Part shown: piece after piece, positions 12,451 through 24,079 of the stretch
Numbering within the stretch: position 1 is the first letter of the stretch
Layout of the letters: each line of letters opens with the position of its first letter
NCBI RefSeq assembly: GCF_050003625.1
Contig: NC_134399.1
Coordinates: 105,936,615 to 106,000,614 of the forward strand
Source of the DNA: Haematobia irritans
Lineage: Eukaryota; Arthropoda; Insecta; Diptera; Muscidae
Direction: 5' to 3'
Length of the DNA: 64,000 nt
Program-made: the position numbers and the translations under genes
Notes under the pieces: model-generated
What the model was told of the DNA's origin: nothing
Database searches by the model: none
Seen by the model: only the letters and a program-made list of their open reading frames with translations

Positions 12451-12846
12451 TAGAATAAATCAAGTCAAATGAATTCGGCTCTTAATGGTGGTCAACATTG
12501 TATAATCGCCTTTCAATAGTGACCAACAGCGACCAATACAACTCTAACAAACAAGTTGGAACGTAGATTTGTTTTAAAGTCGACTATTTCAAAATAAAAA
12601 ATAATAATAAAAGAAAAATGTCGAAATTTTCATATTTTTTTAAAACATCGAAAAATTGTATTTTTGGTTCTCATTATAATCCCGAATCGAGTTTGATATG
12701 AAACGGGAATGTGTTGTAGCTGAAAATGCACAAAAGTCGAATAATATGCTTTTTCAAATTTAAAAGTCTGAAAGTTCATAAGTCGACATTTAATCATTCG
12801 ATTAGTCAAAAGTCGACTTTTTAAATTTTTTAAAGAATCTATAAGG
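12451..12846. other. Unassigned stretch with GTCGA-rich short repeats
   Basis: No gene. Short palindromic pieces such as AAAAGTCGACTTTTTAAA occur, related to GTCGAAAAATCGAC motifs at 13500 and 17125, so this is probably an old uncharacterised repeat. Confidence 0.4.
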
Positions 12847-13189
12847 TGACACCGTGGTGCAATGGTTAGCATGCCCGCCTTGCATACACAAGGTCGTGGG
12901 TTCGATTCCTGCTTCGACCGAACACCAAAAAAGTTTTCCAGCGGTGGATTATCCCACCTCAGTAATGCTGGTGACGTTTCTGAGGGTTTCAAAGCTTCTC
13001 TAAGTGGTTTCACTGCAAGGTGGAACGCCGTTCGGACTCGGCTATAAAAAGGAGGTCCCTTGTCATTGAGCTTAACATGGAATCGGGCAGCACTCAGTGA
13101 TAAGAGAGAAGTTCACCAATGTGGTATCACAATGGACTGAATAGTGTAAGTGAGCCTGATACATCGGGCTGCCACCTAACCTAACCTAA
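12847..13189 (+). mobile_element. tRNA-derived SINE, full length (copy 1)
   Basis: The pol III box A is TGGTGCAATGG (12855-12865) and box B GGTTCGATTCC (12899-12909), spaced as in a tRNA. They are followed by a tRNA-unrelated body of about 250 bp (AGTAATGCTGGTGACGTTTC... ATACATCGGGCTGCCACC) and a tail CCTAACCTAACCTAA. Same layout and length as the copy at 28565, with only scattered differences. It is transcribed by RNA polymerase III and moved by a LINE partner, which cannot be identified here. No clear target duplication at this copy. Confidence 0.92.
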
Positions 13190-13346
13190 TTCTCAGCTCG
13201 GAATCAATAAAAAAATCATTCGTATAAAGACAAACCCCCATATTCATAAAAGTTAACGTAAACTTTATACCTACTATTACCATACAAATTCATTCGATAA
13301 ACTGACAGTAAATTATTATGAATATGGGCAAAAATCTTTGGAACAG
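13190..13346. mobile_element. Right-end fragment of MITE M4
   Basis: CTCGGAATCAATA, then AAAATCTTTGGAACAGGGCA and TTTTTTCAGTG match the right end of the intact M4 element at 27251-27904. It abuts the SINE tail on its left and is interrupted by a 94-bp palindromic element. Confidence 0.75.
13235..13328. mobile_element. 94-bp mini-MITE inserted in the M4 fragment
   Basis: Perfect 13-bp terminal inverted repeats CCCATATTCATAA / TTATGAATATGGG. CAAA on both sides fits a 4-bp target duplication, since the intact M4 reads AGACAAAATCTTTGG here. A diverged relative lies within the hAT-type element at about 23499-23560. Confidence 0.75.
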
Positions 13347-13735
13347 GGCATGTTTTTTTTTTTCAGTGCAACTAATTCAACTTTAAGTAGCTTGGAAAAA
13401 GTCGGGAGGTCCAAAAATCGACTTTTATAATGTGCAGTAATCGGCAATATTTTTTTTCCAATTTTTTAAAAATCTAAAATTTTAATATTTGAAAAGGTCG
13501 AAAAATCGACGTTGTAATGAATTTTTTTATTGGTTAATAACAACAAAACTTATGTAATTTTTGTACGAATGACTTTTGTTATATGCAGTAATCGAAAATC
13601 GTTTTTAAAAATCTAAAATTTAACATCCCAGCATGGCACAATTTTAAAAGAAATTCAAAAAAATGGTCTCCCAAATATGTTCTTTATTTTAACTGCACAG
13701 GAATTTCATTTGAGTCAATTTTTTTTATAACCCGT
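13347..13735. other. Unassigned repeat debris and partial M7 element
   Basis: 13490-13640 (GTCGAAAAATCGAC, AATTTTTGTACGAATGA) is duplicated at 17118-17200. From 13627 CCCAGCATGGCACAATTTTA to 13730 the sequence is a diverged left part of the M7 MITE described at 17215, cut off by insertion of C1. Confidence 0.5.
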
Positions 13736-15916
13736 TTTTATACCCACCACCATAGAATGGTGACGAGGGTATAATAAGTTTGTCATTCCGTTTGTAACAC
13801 ATCGAAATATCGATTTCCGACTATATAAAGTATATATTCTTGATCAGGGAGAAATTCTAAGACGATATTACGATGTCCGCCTGTCCGTCTGTCTGCCTGT
13901 TGTAATCACGCTACAGTCTTCAATAATGAAGCAATCGTGCTGAAATTTTGCACAAACTCGTTTTTTGTCTGCAGGCAGGTCAAGTTCGAAGATGGGCTAC
14001 ATCGCTCCAGGTTTTGATATAGTCCCCATATAAACCGACCTCCCGATTTGGGGTCTTGGGCTTATAGAAATCGTAGTTTTTATCCAATTTGCCTGAAATT
14101 TGAAATCTAGAGGTATTTTATGACCATAAAGAGGTGTGCCAAAAATGGTGAGTATCGGTCCATGTTTTGGTATAGCCCCCATATAGACCGATCTCCCGAT
14201 TTTACTTCTTGGGCTTATAGAAACCGCAGCTTATAGAAACCGCAGGTATTGTAGGACCACAAATACGTCTGCCAAAAATTGTGAGTATCGGTCCATATTT
14301 TGGTATAGCCGCCATATAGACCGATCTCCCGATTTTACTTCTTGGGCTTATAGAAACCGCAGGTTTTATTCAATTTACCTGAAATTGGAAATCTAGAAGT
14401 ATTGTAAGACCACAAATACGTGTGCCAAAAATTGTGAGTATCGGTCCATGTTTTGGTATGGTCCCCATATAAAACGACCTCCAGATTTGGGGTCTTGGGC
14501 TTATAGAAACCGTAGTTTTTATCCAATTTGTCTGAAATTGGAAATCTAGAGGTATTGTAGGACCACAAATACGTGTGCCAAAAATAGTGAGTATCGGTTC
14601 ATATTTTGGTATAGCCCCCATATAGACCGATCTCCCGATTTTACTTCTTGGGCTTATAGAAACCGCAGTTTTTATTCAATTTACCTGAAATTGGAAATCT
14701 AGAGGTATTGTAGGACCACGAATACGTGTGCCAAAAATGGTGAGTATCGGTCTATGTTTTGTTATAGCCCCCATATAGACCGATCTCCCGATTTTACTTC
14801 TTGGGCTTATAGAAACCGCAGTTTTTATTCAATTTACCTGAAATCGGAAATCTAGAAGTATTGTAGGACCACGAATACGTGTGCCAAAAATTGTGAGTAG
14901 CGGTCCATATTTTGGTATAGCCCCCATATAGACCGATCTCCCGATTTTACTTCTTGGGCTTATAGAAACCGCAGTTTTTAATCAATTTACCTGAAATTGG
15001 AAATCTAGAGGTATTGTAGGACCACAAATACGTGTGTCAAAAATTGTGAGTATCGGTCCATGTTTTGGTATGGTCCCCATATAAACCGACCTCCCTATTT
15101 GGGGTCTTGGGCTTATAGAAATCATAGTTTTTATCCAATTTGCCTGAAATTGGAAAACTAGAGGTATTGTAGGACCACAAATACGTGTGCCGAAAATTGT
15201 GATTATCGGTCCATGTTTGGGTATGGTCCCCATATAAAACGACCTCCCGATTTGGGGTCTTGGGCTTATAGAAACCGTAGTTTTTATCCAATTTGTCTGA
15301 AATTGGAAATCTAGAGGTATTTTCGGGTCATAAAGAGGTGTGCCGAAAACTGTGAATATCGGTCCATATTTTAGTATAGCCCCCATAAAAACGATCTTCC
15401 GATTTAACTCCTTGGGTTTCTAGAAACCGTAGTTTTTATATGATTTGCCTGAAATTGTAAATATTCTGGTAGTTTAGGCTCCCAAAAACGTGTATCGGAT
15501 TAAGTTTTTATCGGTCCATTTGGTAATGCCTCCATATAGACCGACTTCACTTCTTGTGAGTATAGAAGGCGCACTGATCATGAAAATTGCTTGAAACTCA
15601 ATGTAAAATTTTCAGATTTTATTTTTCGGGTGAAAATCTACAGATTTAAAATTTCAATTCAAGACGTTATTTTATAATTTTCTTGCACACTTACAAGAGA
15701 TGTTAATGATTCCTCTAAAACTCAAACAAAAATGGTTCTTATAAATCCAGAATCTGATATAGTCCTCATAGGTGAAATCTTTAAATGTATCTTCGGGAAG
15801 TGTCGGGAAGAAGTCCTCAAGCCCTCCTGAAATTTCAAAGGAAATCCTAATATTTGGTTCATGGTGGTGGGTATTTAAGATTCGGCCCGGCCGAACTTAC
15901 TGCTGTATATACTTGT
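13736..15916 (-). mobile_element. Family C element, full length (C1)
   Basis: On the minus strand the head is ACAAGTATATACAGCAGTAA, then hairpin TTCGGCCGGGCCGAA and AAATACCCACCACCATGA. The body consists of ~153-bp units with CCGATCTCCCGATTTTACTT (plus-strand view near 14188, 14627, 14780, 14934). Next come a GACGGACA block and TTCTTGATCAGGGAGAAATT, and the tail TTATACCCTCGTCACCATTC / TATGGTGGTGGGTATAAAAA. The subterminal sequences at the two ends are inverted copies (TACCCACCACCAT). No coding capacity beyond short frames across the units. Confidence 0.85.
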
Positions 15917-15917
15917 T

Positions 15918-16055
15918 TTTGTTTAATATATACCACGTATGGACTAACTTACAATTTAGAAGACGGTGTTAAAAAGTTTTAAGATACCTTGCCATAGGCA
16001 AGTGTTACCTCAACCCAAGTAATTCGATTGTGGAGTTTCTACGCAATCCATGGTT
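15918..16055 (-). mobile_element. Fragment of a family A head-proximal region
   Basis: ATATATACCACGTATGGACT, AAGATACCTTGCCATAGGCA and AGTTTCTACGCAATCCATGG match the segment just inside the head of A5 (59340-59495). The terminal hairpin itself is absent. Confidence 0.6.
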
Positions 16056-16536
16056 GAGGGCAGAGAACTGCAACCAATGGTTTTTTTCGTATTGCAATCT
16101 TACCCACAAAATGTCGGTGGCAGTGAGTAAGACACCAATTACCATGCGATCATTTACATTGATACAAATGCGAGAATAAAAACACCAATAGTATATAACA
16201 ATGTTCGTATGCAGTGTCTTGCAATCTTAAACCAATCGACATAGTAACAACGCTCGGTAAACAAAAAACGAGTTTGGCACTTAAGTGTGATTGCACTCAA
16301 CAACATCAATTACTAGCAGTTGGCATTAGCTCAAGAGAATTGAGAGAGTACCAAATAAGAGAATACTAAACTGCTGAGATATGGGTAATCAATTTGTGTG
16401 ATTGCTTTACTACGGTGTTTTCGAGAGACCAACACTCATTCTAACAAATACCGACAGTCGTCGGTTGCATTGAATATTGGTGGTTGACATATTTTTACCA
16501 ATTGGTGTTTTAAGATTGCAAATGTTGGTGTTTACT
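16056..16536. other. Unclassified segment with imperfect end inverted repeats
   Basis: TTGCAATCTTA near the left end is matched by TAAGATTGCAA near the right end, with related copies inside. Possibly a degraded MITE; no target duplication seen. Confidence 0.35.
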
Positions 16537-16724
16537 AGGTTAGGTTAGGTTAGGTGGCAGTCCGATGTATCAGGCTCTCTTAGACTATTCAGTCCATTGT
16601 GATACCACATTGGTGAACTTCTCTCTTATCACTGAGTGCTGCCCGATTCCATGTTAAGCTCAATGACAGGGGACCTAGTCCGAACGGCGTTCCACATTGC
16701 AGAGAAACCACTTAGAGAAGCTTT
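16537..16724 (-). mobile_element. tRNA-derived SINE, 5'-truncated (copy 3)
   Basis: It starts with TTAGGTTAGGTTAGG (the CCTAA tail in reverse), then the SINE body to the GAGAAGCTTT segment. The tRNA-like head is missing and a 15-bp deletion removes the TATAAAAAGG part of the body. 5' truncation is typical of LINE-driven insertion. Confidence 0.88.
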
Positions 16725-17214
16725 ACCTAAGCTAACCTACATATTATTTAAATTTAGCAGAAAAAATGTTAAATTGTTTCTAGAAAAATTGCGAATTTTT
16801 GAAAATATATATTTTATGACAAACATTCCAGATTACAACGCTTATCTATGTATTAAAAATTATAAAAATTTTTAAAAATTATTTATTTGTCAAAATATTA
16901 AAAAAAATTCTTAATTCACATCCAAAACACTGAATTCACCTCACACCGTAAGAAGTGATGCAAATTCAGTGAAGCGGCTGTTGAAATGTTGGACATCCGT
17001 CCTATGACAAGCCGATGTTAAATTCATGGCTTCTGCGTTAATTTGGCACCACTTCCGGATCCAAAAAGAATATTTTCACTACTTTTTTTGGCGACGCTTT
17101 TTTGCTGGGATTTTCAATGTTTAAAAAAGTCGAAAAATCGACGGAAATTTTTATTGATTGATTTCAACTAAACTTACGTAATTTTTGTATGAATGATGCG
17201 AATAGTCTTATTTG
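16725..17214. other. AT-rich stretch ending in an M7-like fragment
   Basis: 16725-16900 holds nothing recognisable. 16906-17116 shares CACCACTTCCGGATCCAAAA, GGCGACGC and TTTTTTGCTGGG with M7 and with the inverted piece at 38693-38890, so it is a variant MITE of that group. 17118-17214 repeats sequence found at 13490. Confidence 0.5.
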
Positions 17215-17544
17215 CCCAGCAAAAAAATTTGGAAGTTCTTCCAAAGGCACAACTTTAAAAGCACTTCCCGAAGATGCAGTCCCAATGATGTTCTTTATCT
17301 TAACTGCCCAGGAAGTTCTTTTAATTCAATTATTTATAACTTGATTTGTTCGTACTTTTAATGGGTAATTTTAAATTTTTTTGTTTCAAATAGGTCAAAA
17401 ACAGAATAAGAATTCATAAAATGGTACAAATCATTTAAATTTTGTTGAAAAAAAATGCTAAATTAAATAAAAAAAAAATTGCACTACTTCCGGGTCCAAA
17501 AAGAACATTTTCATTATTGTTTTGGCGACGCTTATTTTGCTGGG
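17215..17544 (+). mobile_element. MITE M7, compact copy
   Basis: Terminal inverted repeats CCCAGCAAAA / TTTTGCTGGG bound 330 bp. The interior reads AAGGCACAACTTTAAAAGCA, GTTCTTTATCTTAACTGCCC and ACTTCCGGGTCCAAAAAGAA, shared with copies at 13627 and 25841. Superfamily not assigned because the target duplication is unclear. Confidence 0.7.
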
Positions 17545-19440
17545 TAATTAAGAGTTACAGTTTTAGATATTCTTCCAAAAATTACAGAACTAAATTTATA
17601 TCCATGACAACTAAATTAATTAAATAAAGTTTTAATTATTTTATATAAATTCAATTAATTTGCCAACTACTCCATGATAGTAGATTAATTGTTTAAAGGT
17701 TGTTTTCCAACAAAAATATATCTGGTAACACTTTCCATGCCATAGAAAGCTTTAGGTTATAATTCAATTAATATTTATAAATCGTATTAAAATTTAAATT
17801 GTGTCACATATGAGTATTAATTTAAATTTTGCCAAAGTTATGTAGATATATTTATAAAATAATTATTATATACCATATATGAAGGTAAAACCCAAGGATT
17901 TGTTTTATGTAAATATGTACAAATATAAATACCTGCATACACATATTAAGTGTTATTAAGCATAGAGAAATAAAAATTTATATAAATGTGAAATTTTAAC
18001 CAAAAGCCTACATAAGCTCTTAATGCTAATTGTTTATATACGCTTCATTGTTCTTTTAGATACTTGAAGTGACTAAAATTAAGTTTCAAATGACCATTCA
18101 ATGATAGTGTATGTGTGTGAGTGTGTGTGTGTAATTTTTATATGTACATGAACATATTACGAAAACCATATTTCCATTGAAATAAATGTACAATTATTTA
18201 AGTAGAAAATAAGCAAATCAAATAACAATAATTCCAATTTTATTTGGCAACAAATACACATATATATTTTCACAATAATAATTGTCCACATAATAAAATA
18301 ATCGAATCATTGATTTTATTGTAGATATCTATGTAATTAAGATAAATGTATATAGACTTTACAAATAACAATAATTTTTTCATATTTAATTTTTTTTTTT
18401 TTTTGTAAAATATAAAACAGATATTAATTAAATGTCTACCACAATATAACACACGTGTTTTTTTTATATATAAAAACATTCATATGTTTTCGATGGACAA
18501 TGTTCTTAAACTAACAAGAGCCCCATAGTTTAAGAGCATAACAACAAAATCCGATTTAATAATAAAGCCTTTCGATCCATCGCTTCAAACACATTCACAT
18601 TGATAAAAACCAAATGAAATTGTTTCATAAATTTATACAAAAAACAAGTAAATAATTAATTAAAATTTAATTCAATCATCACCAACAAACATGCGAACTA
18701 AGAGTTTTTATAGCCAGCTGTTTGTTGAATATGTTGTTTTTTTTTCACCTTTGAACAGATATTCGCATTTAAGCTGGATGTATTTTATAAAAAAAAGAAA
18801 CTAGATTAAAAAAAAAGAAACATAGCACATCAATTATATTATAATTACATATTTTATATACATTTATTGAGTACTTATAAATACATTAAGTGTTGGTTTT
18901 TTTTTTTTTTTGATAATCCTGTAAGATAATTAAATAATGTATTTTCGAATTTATTATCCAACCAAAATAAAAATTTAAATGGAGGTTGCGAATTGTAAAC
19001 GTAGAGTATTCCCATAAATGCGTTCATTGTTGGTAATATCATGCAATTATATGTAAAATATTTTTTATTTTTTCCATAATTTTGTATACAGTAAGATGAT
19101 TTTCATCTTAAGTCATTATATTGTTAAGTCAATAATAATTATTATTTATGTAAACTGTTACAAATGTGTACTAAAAAAATTAAATAATAATTCCAGATTC
19201 AAAATAAAGAATATATTAAATTACACCAAAAATTTATTTGAATTTTTTTTTTGAGGAGCCAATGTAAGTACACCAATTGGGAGGTGTTTCTGGGCAGATT
19301 AAGATTTATAGAAAATTTTGTTCAAGAATATTCCTTATACGCCTTCGAAAAATAGATTCAATAATACCATGTATCTAATAAATATGGGAGAAAATTACGC
19401 TGATCCGAACTTATATGCATTTCACGCAAAGAAACTCCTA
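17545..19440. other. Long AT-rich region without recognisable genes or repeats
   Basis: About 1.9 kb, apparently single copy in this window, with GT repeats near 18115-18132, several T runs and scattered AATAAA. It could be intergenic, intronic or a distal 3' UTR. The few open frames are short and compositionally random. Confidence 0.6.
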
Positions 19441-19525
19441 ATAAAGCAAGAAGGGAAAGTCTAAAGTCGGGCGGGGCCGATTATATTATACCCCGCACCA
19501 CTTTTTAGATCTAAATTTTCGATAC

Positions 19526-19935
19526 CAAAATATGGACCGATACTCACCATTTTCGGCACACCTCTTTATGGTCCTAAAATACCTCTAGATTTCCAATTTC
19601 AGACAAATTGGATAAAAACTACGGTTTCTATAAGCCCAAGACCCCATATCGGGAGGTCGTTTTATATGGGGACTATATCAAAACCTGGACCGATATAGCC
19701 CATCTTCGAACTTGACCTGCCTGCAGACGAGTTTGTGCAAAATTTCAGCACGATTGCTTCATTATTGAAGACTGTAGCGTGATTACAACAGACAGACGAA
19801 CATCGTTATATCGTCTTAGAATTTCTCCCTGATCAAGAATATATATACTTTATATCGATATTTCGATGTGTTACAAACGGAATGACAAACCTATTATACC
19901 CCCGTCACCATTCTATGGTGGTGGGTATAATAACT
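19526..19935 (+). mobile_element. Headless family C fragment inside B2
   Basis: One C unit (ATATGGACCGATACTCACCA), the CTGATCAAGAATATATATAC block and a complete C tail TTATACCCCCGTCACCATTC / TATGGTGGTGGGTATAATAA. The junction on the left falls at the shared word GATACCA, so recombination between families is as likely as insertion. Confidence 0.75.
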
Positions 19936-20135
19936 TATAATACCCTCGCTCGATATATATGTATTAGAAGTTTAGGAAAATTAGAGTCATTCTTACAACT
20001 TTTCGACTAAGCAGCGGCGATTTTACAAGGAAAATGTTGGTATTTTGACCATTTTTGTCGAAATCCGAAAAACATATATATGGGAGCTATATCTAAATCT
20101 GAACCGATTTCAACCAAATTTGGCACGCATAGCTA

Positions 20136-20424
20136 CACAGAAAAAATTTCACGAAAAATTTTCCAATTAAAATTTTAATTGAGTTTTAAAAAATATTAAA
20201 TTAAATTTTTAATTGAATCAACAAATTTTTTAATTGAAACAAAAATCGATCACAAAAATTAATAGTATCAATTAATTTTTTAATTGGATCAATTAATTTT
20301 TTAATTGACCTTCAATTAATTTTTTAATTGATACTATCATTTCTGTGATTGAAGACATTTCAATTAAAAAATAAATTGGATCAATTAATTCCGTGATTGA
20401 ATCAGAAAAAAAATTTGTTGTGTG
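20136..20424. mobile_element. MITE M6 (289 bp)
   Basis: The ends CACAGAAAAAATTT / AAATTTGTTGTGTG form imperfect inverted repeats, flanked by TA on both sides. The uninterrupted B unit reads CATAGCTACAATGCTAATTC, so TA is a target duplication. The interior is built of repeated TTAATTGATCNAATTAATTT-like palindromic pieces. Confidence 0.85.
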
Positions 20425-21132
20425 TACAATGCTAATTCTACTCCCTATGCAAAATTTCAATTAAATCGGAGTGAAAGATTGGCCACTGTGGTCATATGAG
20501 TGTAAATCGGGCGAACTATATATATATGGGAGCTATATCTAAATCTGAACCGATTTCAACCAAATTTGGCACGCATAGCTACAATGTTAATTCTACACCT
20601 AGTGCAAAATTTCAACCAAATTCGGCCAAAAATTTGGCTTCTGGGGCCATATAAGTCCATATCGGGCGAAATATATATATGGGAGCTATATCTAAATCTG
20701 AACCGATTTCAATCAAATTTGCACACTTGACTATACGACTTAGTGTTATGGTTGTACACAATTTCAAGCAAATCGGTATAAAACTCTGGCTGCTGGGTCC
20801 ATATCAGTGCATATCGAGCGAAAGATATATATGGGAGCTATATCCAAATCTGAACCGATTTCTTCCAAAATCAACAGGGTTCTATTCTGACCCAAGTTAG
20901 ACACATGCGCCAAATTTGAAGGCGATTGGACTTAAATTGCGACCTAGACTTTGATCACAAAAATGTGTTCACAGACAGACGGACGGACGGACATGGTTAT
21001 ATCGACTCAGGGACCCACCCTGAGCATTATTGCCAAAGACAACATGTGTCTATCTCGCCTCCTACTGGGTGTTACAAACATATGCACTAACTTATAATAC
21101 CCTGTTCCACAGTGTGGCGCAGGGTATAAAAA

Positions 21133-24079
21133 GTTATGTATCTACAAATAATTTTTGTGTGATTGGGGATCGATTTATCTGAGGGCTATATATAACTATA
21201 GACCGATATGGACCTAGTTCAGCATGGTTGTTAACGGCCATATACTAGCACAATGTACCAAATTTCAAATGACTCGGATGAAATTTGCTCCTCCAAGAGG
21301 CTCCAAAACCAAATCTCGGGATCGGTTTATATGGGGGCTATATATGATTATGGACAGATATGGACCACTTTTGGCATGGATGTTAAATATCATATACTAC
21401 CACCACGTCCCAAATTTCAACCAGATCGGATGAATTTTGCTTCTCCAAAAGACACCACTGATATGGACCACTTTTGGTATGATTGTTAAATATCATATAC
21501 TACCACCACGTACCAAATTTCAACCAGATCGGATGAATTTGGCTTTTCCAAAAGACACCAGAGGTCAAATCTGGGGATCGGTTTATATGGGGACAATATA
21601 TAATTATGGACTGATATAAACCAATTCCTACATGGTTGTTGGATACCATATACTAACCTCATGTACCAAATTTCAACCGAATCGGATGAATTTTGCTCTT
21701 CCAAGAGGCTGCGGAAGTCAAATCTGGGGATCGGTTTATATGGGGCCTATACATAATAATTGACCGATTTCGACCAATTTTTGCATGGGTGTTTGAGGCC
21801 ATATATTAACACCACGTACCGAATTTCAACTGAATCAGATGAATTTTGCTCCTCCAAGAGGCTCCGGAGGTCAAATATGGAGAACAGTTTATATGGGGGC
21901 TATATATAATTATGGACCGATGTACCCCAATTTTTGCGTGGTTGTTAGAGACCATATGCTAACACCATGTACCAAATTTCAACTGGATCGGATGAAATTT
22001 GTTTCTCTTAGGGGCTCCGCAAGCCAAATCGGGGGATCGGTTCATATGGGGGCTATATGTAATTATGGACCGATGTGGACCAATTTTTGTTAGAGACCAT
22101 ATTCTAACACCATGTACCAAATTTCAGCCGAATCGGATGAAATTTGCTTCTCTTAGAGAAATCGCAAGCCAAATTTGGGGGTCCGTCCGACCAGCGTTGC
22201 CAGAATTGTTTCACAAAAAACCGCTAGATTTGTCCAAAAAACTAGCCAAAAAAAGTTAAAAAATGTTAAAAAATAGCTAGAAAAAAAGCTAAATTTTTTT
22301 TTATCAAAAGTCACATTTTTGATTGAAATTTAACAAACTTAAAGGCTTTATTTCACCTAAAATGCATATTATTTTAATTGTATTCATTTTACTTCCATTT
22401 CTGTGAGACTGTAGGAAAATCTAAGTCATATTAGCTCTGTGTGCGTACTCGATACATTTTGATTACTATCACAAATTTTTACTGGAATTCCTTCATTTAC
22501 ATTTCCTAGTAAAAACTTATTTCCCGGTAAACTTGCAATTATCAGCTGGTTAATCATCAACAAGTCCAATGTCTCATAGAACTGCATTAGAAATATCAAT
22601 ATATTTCGTTTTAACTGAATTAATGATAAATTCGTGAACGTGTACACTTCTCCTAATATTATTAAGAGAATAAAACCCATTCTGTCTTGCAAGTTTATAC
22701 TGAATAACTTTTATTGGAAAACTTCCCATACAAACCTATTGTTGTCCAATTTTCGTAAATGTAAATCCATTCCATTAATAAATAGCAGATTTGTTTTGAT
22801 CCTATCACTACGATTTTTTTTATTGCATTTTTTTTTTTTTTGATGTTAAAAAAATAATACCACATTCAAAACTTTATTTCTTTAATTATTTCTATGTTCG
22901 GTTCCAAATATTTTGTACACTAATGATTTTGGTATTGATTCCGAGTCAAATTTGAATTTATTCATTTTTTTTCAGCTTTTTCTTCATGTGCTATCACAGT
23001 GCTTTAAAAACGTGCTAACGACAACTTAAATTTCCAAATTCCGACTCGATTTTAAGTAGAAATTATTCTGTGTATACGTTTTCAAAATAAAATGAAAAAC
23101 CTCTTCTATTTTTGAACGCTATTTTGGTTTGTGGTCAACATACAAAAACTCCACAAATTTAAAGACTATTTAATTAATTTTAAGAATTTTGTAGAATTGA
23201 CCCTAGCCTTCTTTCACGAAAAGATACCCATTTTTAAGTTGAATCATTTAACTATAAGGACAAAACAATTTTATCGGCTTATGGGCAAGGAAAACAGTTT
23301 ATATAAGAGAAATTCACAAATGCTATTATAACCAAAATTCGCGTCCGTATTTTAAAGACATGAACAAAGCAGTTTACAGACAGTGTACAAAGCAATTCAC
23401 ATCTACTATTTTAATTTAGTAATATCATAATAACTTTAGAATCCGTATTATAATAACATAAAAAGGATAAACGAGCCAAATGCTATTATTCCTAATAATT
23501 TACTGACAGTTTATATAAGCAATTTGTATGGTAATAGTAGATTTAAAGTTTACGATAACGAGGAAAAAACTTTACAAGAAACTTTACAAGAAAATGCCCG
23601 CATAATGGCTTCAATTGAGCTTTGAAATATGTGGAAAACCTTATTCTGGCAGCAAGACTTAGACAAAAAACGAAGTTTTATCCATATTTCTATAGGAACA
23701 TGTCGAAAATAAAAAAAGCCAAAAATAGCTAAAAGGGTCATGAAAAAAAGCCAGAAAAAAAGCTAAAAGCAAAATACATTTTTTCCCCGCTAAACGTCTT
23801 CAAAAAAAGCCAAATCTAGCGGGAAAAAAGCTACATTGGCAACGCTGCGTCCGACCTACATCAATAACAACTACTTGTGCCAAGTTTCCAGTCGATAGCT
23901 TGTTTCGTTCGGAAGTTTGCGTGATTTCAATAGACGGACGGACATGCTCAGATCGACTCAGAATTTCACCACGACCCAGAATATATATACTTTATGGGGT
24001 CTTAGAGCAATATTTCGATGTGTTACAAACGGAATGACAAAGTTAATATACCCCCATCCTATGGTGGAGGGTATAAAAA
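21133..24079 (+). mobile_element. Family A element lacking its head (A2)
   Basis: ~153-bp A units run from 21165 to 22183 and resume after the hAT-type insertion with CGTCCGACCTACATCAATAA. Then GACGGACGGACATGCT, ATCGACTCAGAATTTCACCA, a short AATATATATACTTTATGGGG (unexpanded TA) and the tail TATACCCCCATCC / TATGGTGGAGGGTATAAAAA. The B2 tail abuts directly. Confidence 0.8.
22192..23847. mobile_element. hAT-type non-autonomous transposon (1.66 kb)
   Basis: Perfect 11-bp terminal inverted repeats CAGCGTTGCCA / TGGCAACGCTG continue imperfectly for about 50 bp (CCGCTAGATTTG / CAAATCTAGCGG). They are flanked by an 8-bp direct repeat CGTCCGAC at 22184-22191 and 23848-23855. The 8-bp duplication and CAGNGTTGCCA ends are hallmarks of hAT elements. 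The interior is AT-rich with no transposase frame; it includes a relative of the 94-bp mini-MITE near 23499-23560. Confidence 0.88.

Larger units (their letters stand above)
19443..21132 (+). mobile_element. Family B element (B2) carrying a C fragment and M6
   Basis: The head hairpin GTCGGGCGGGGCCGAT is followed by TTATACCCCGCACCAC. After 80 bp the sequence switches to family C (19526-19935), then returns to B with TTAGAAGTTTAGGAAAATTA and ~153-bp ATGGGAGCTATATCTAAATC units. The block GACAGACGGACGGACGGACA and the tail TAATACCCTGTTCCAC / GTGGCGCAGGGTATAAAAA close it. An M6 MITE sits in the first unit. Confidence 0.8.

Noticed and set aside
16537..16552. Interstitial telomere repeat TTAGG
   Set aside because: The three pentamers are the tail of a SINE, not a telomeric remnant.
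16636..16875. 79-codon open frame starting in SINE copy 3
   Set aside because: It reads from the SINE body into random AT-rich sequence.
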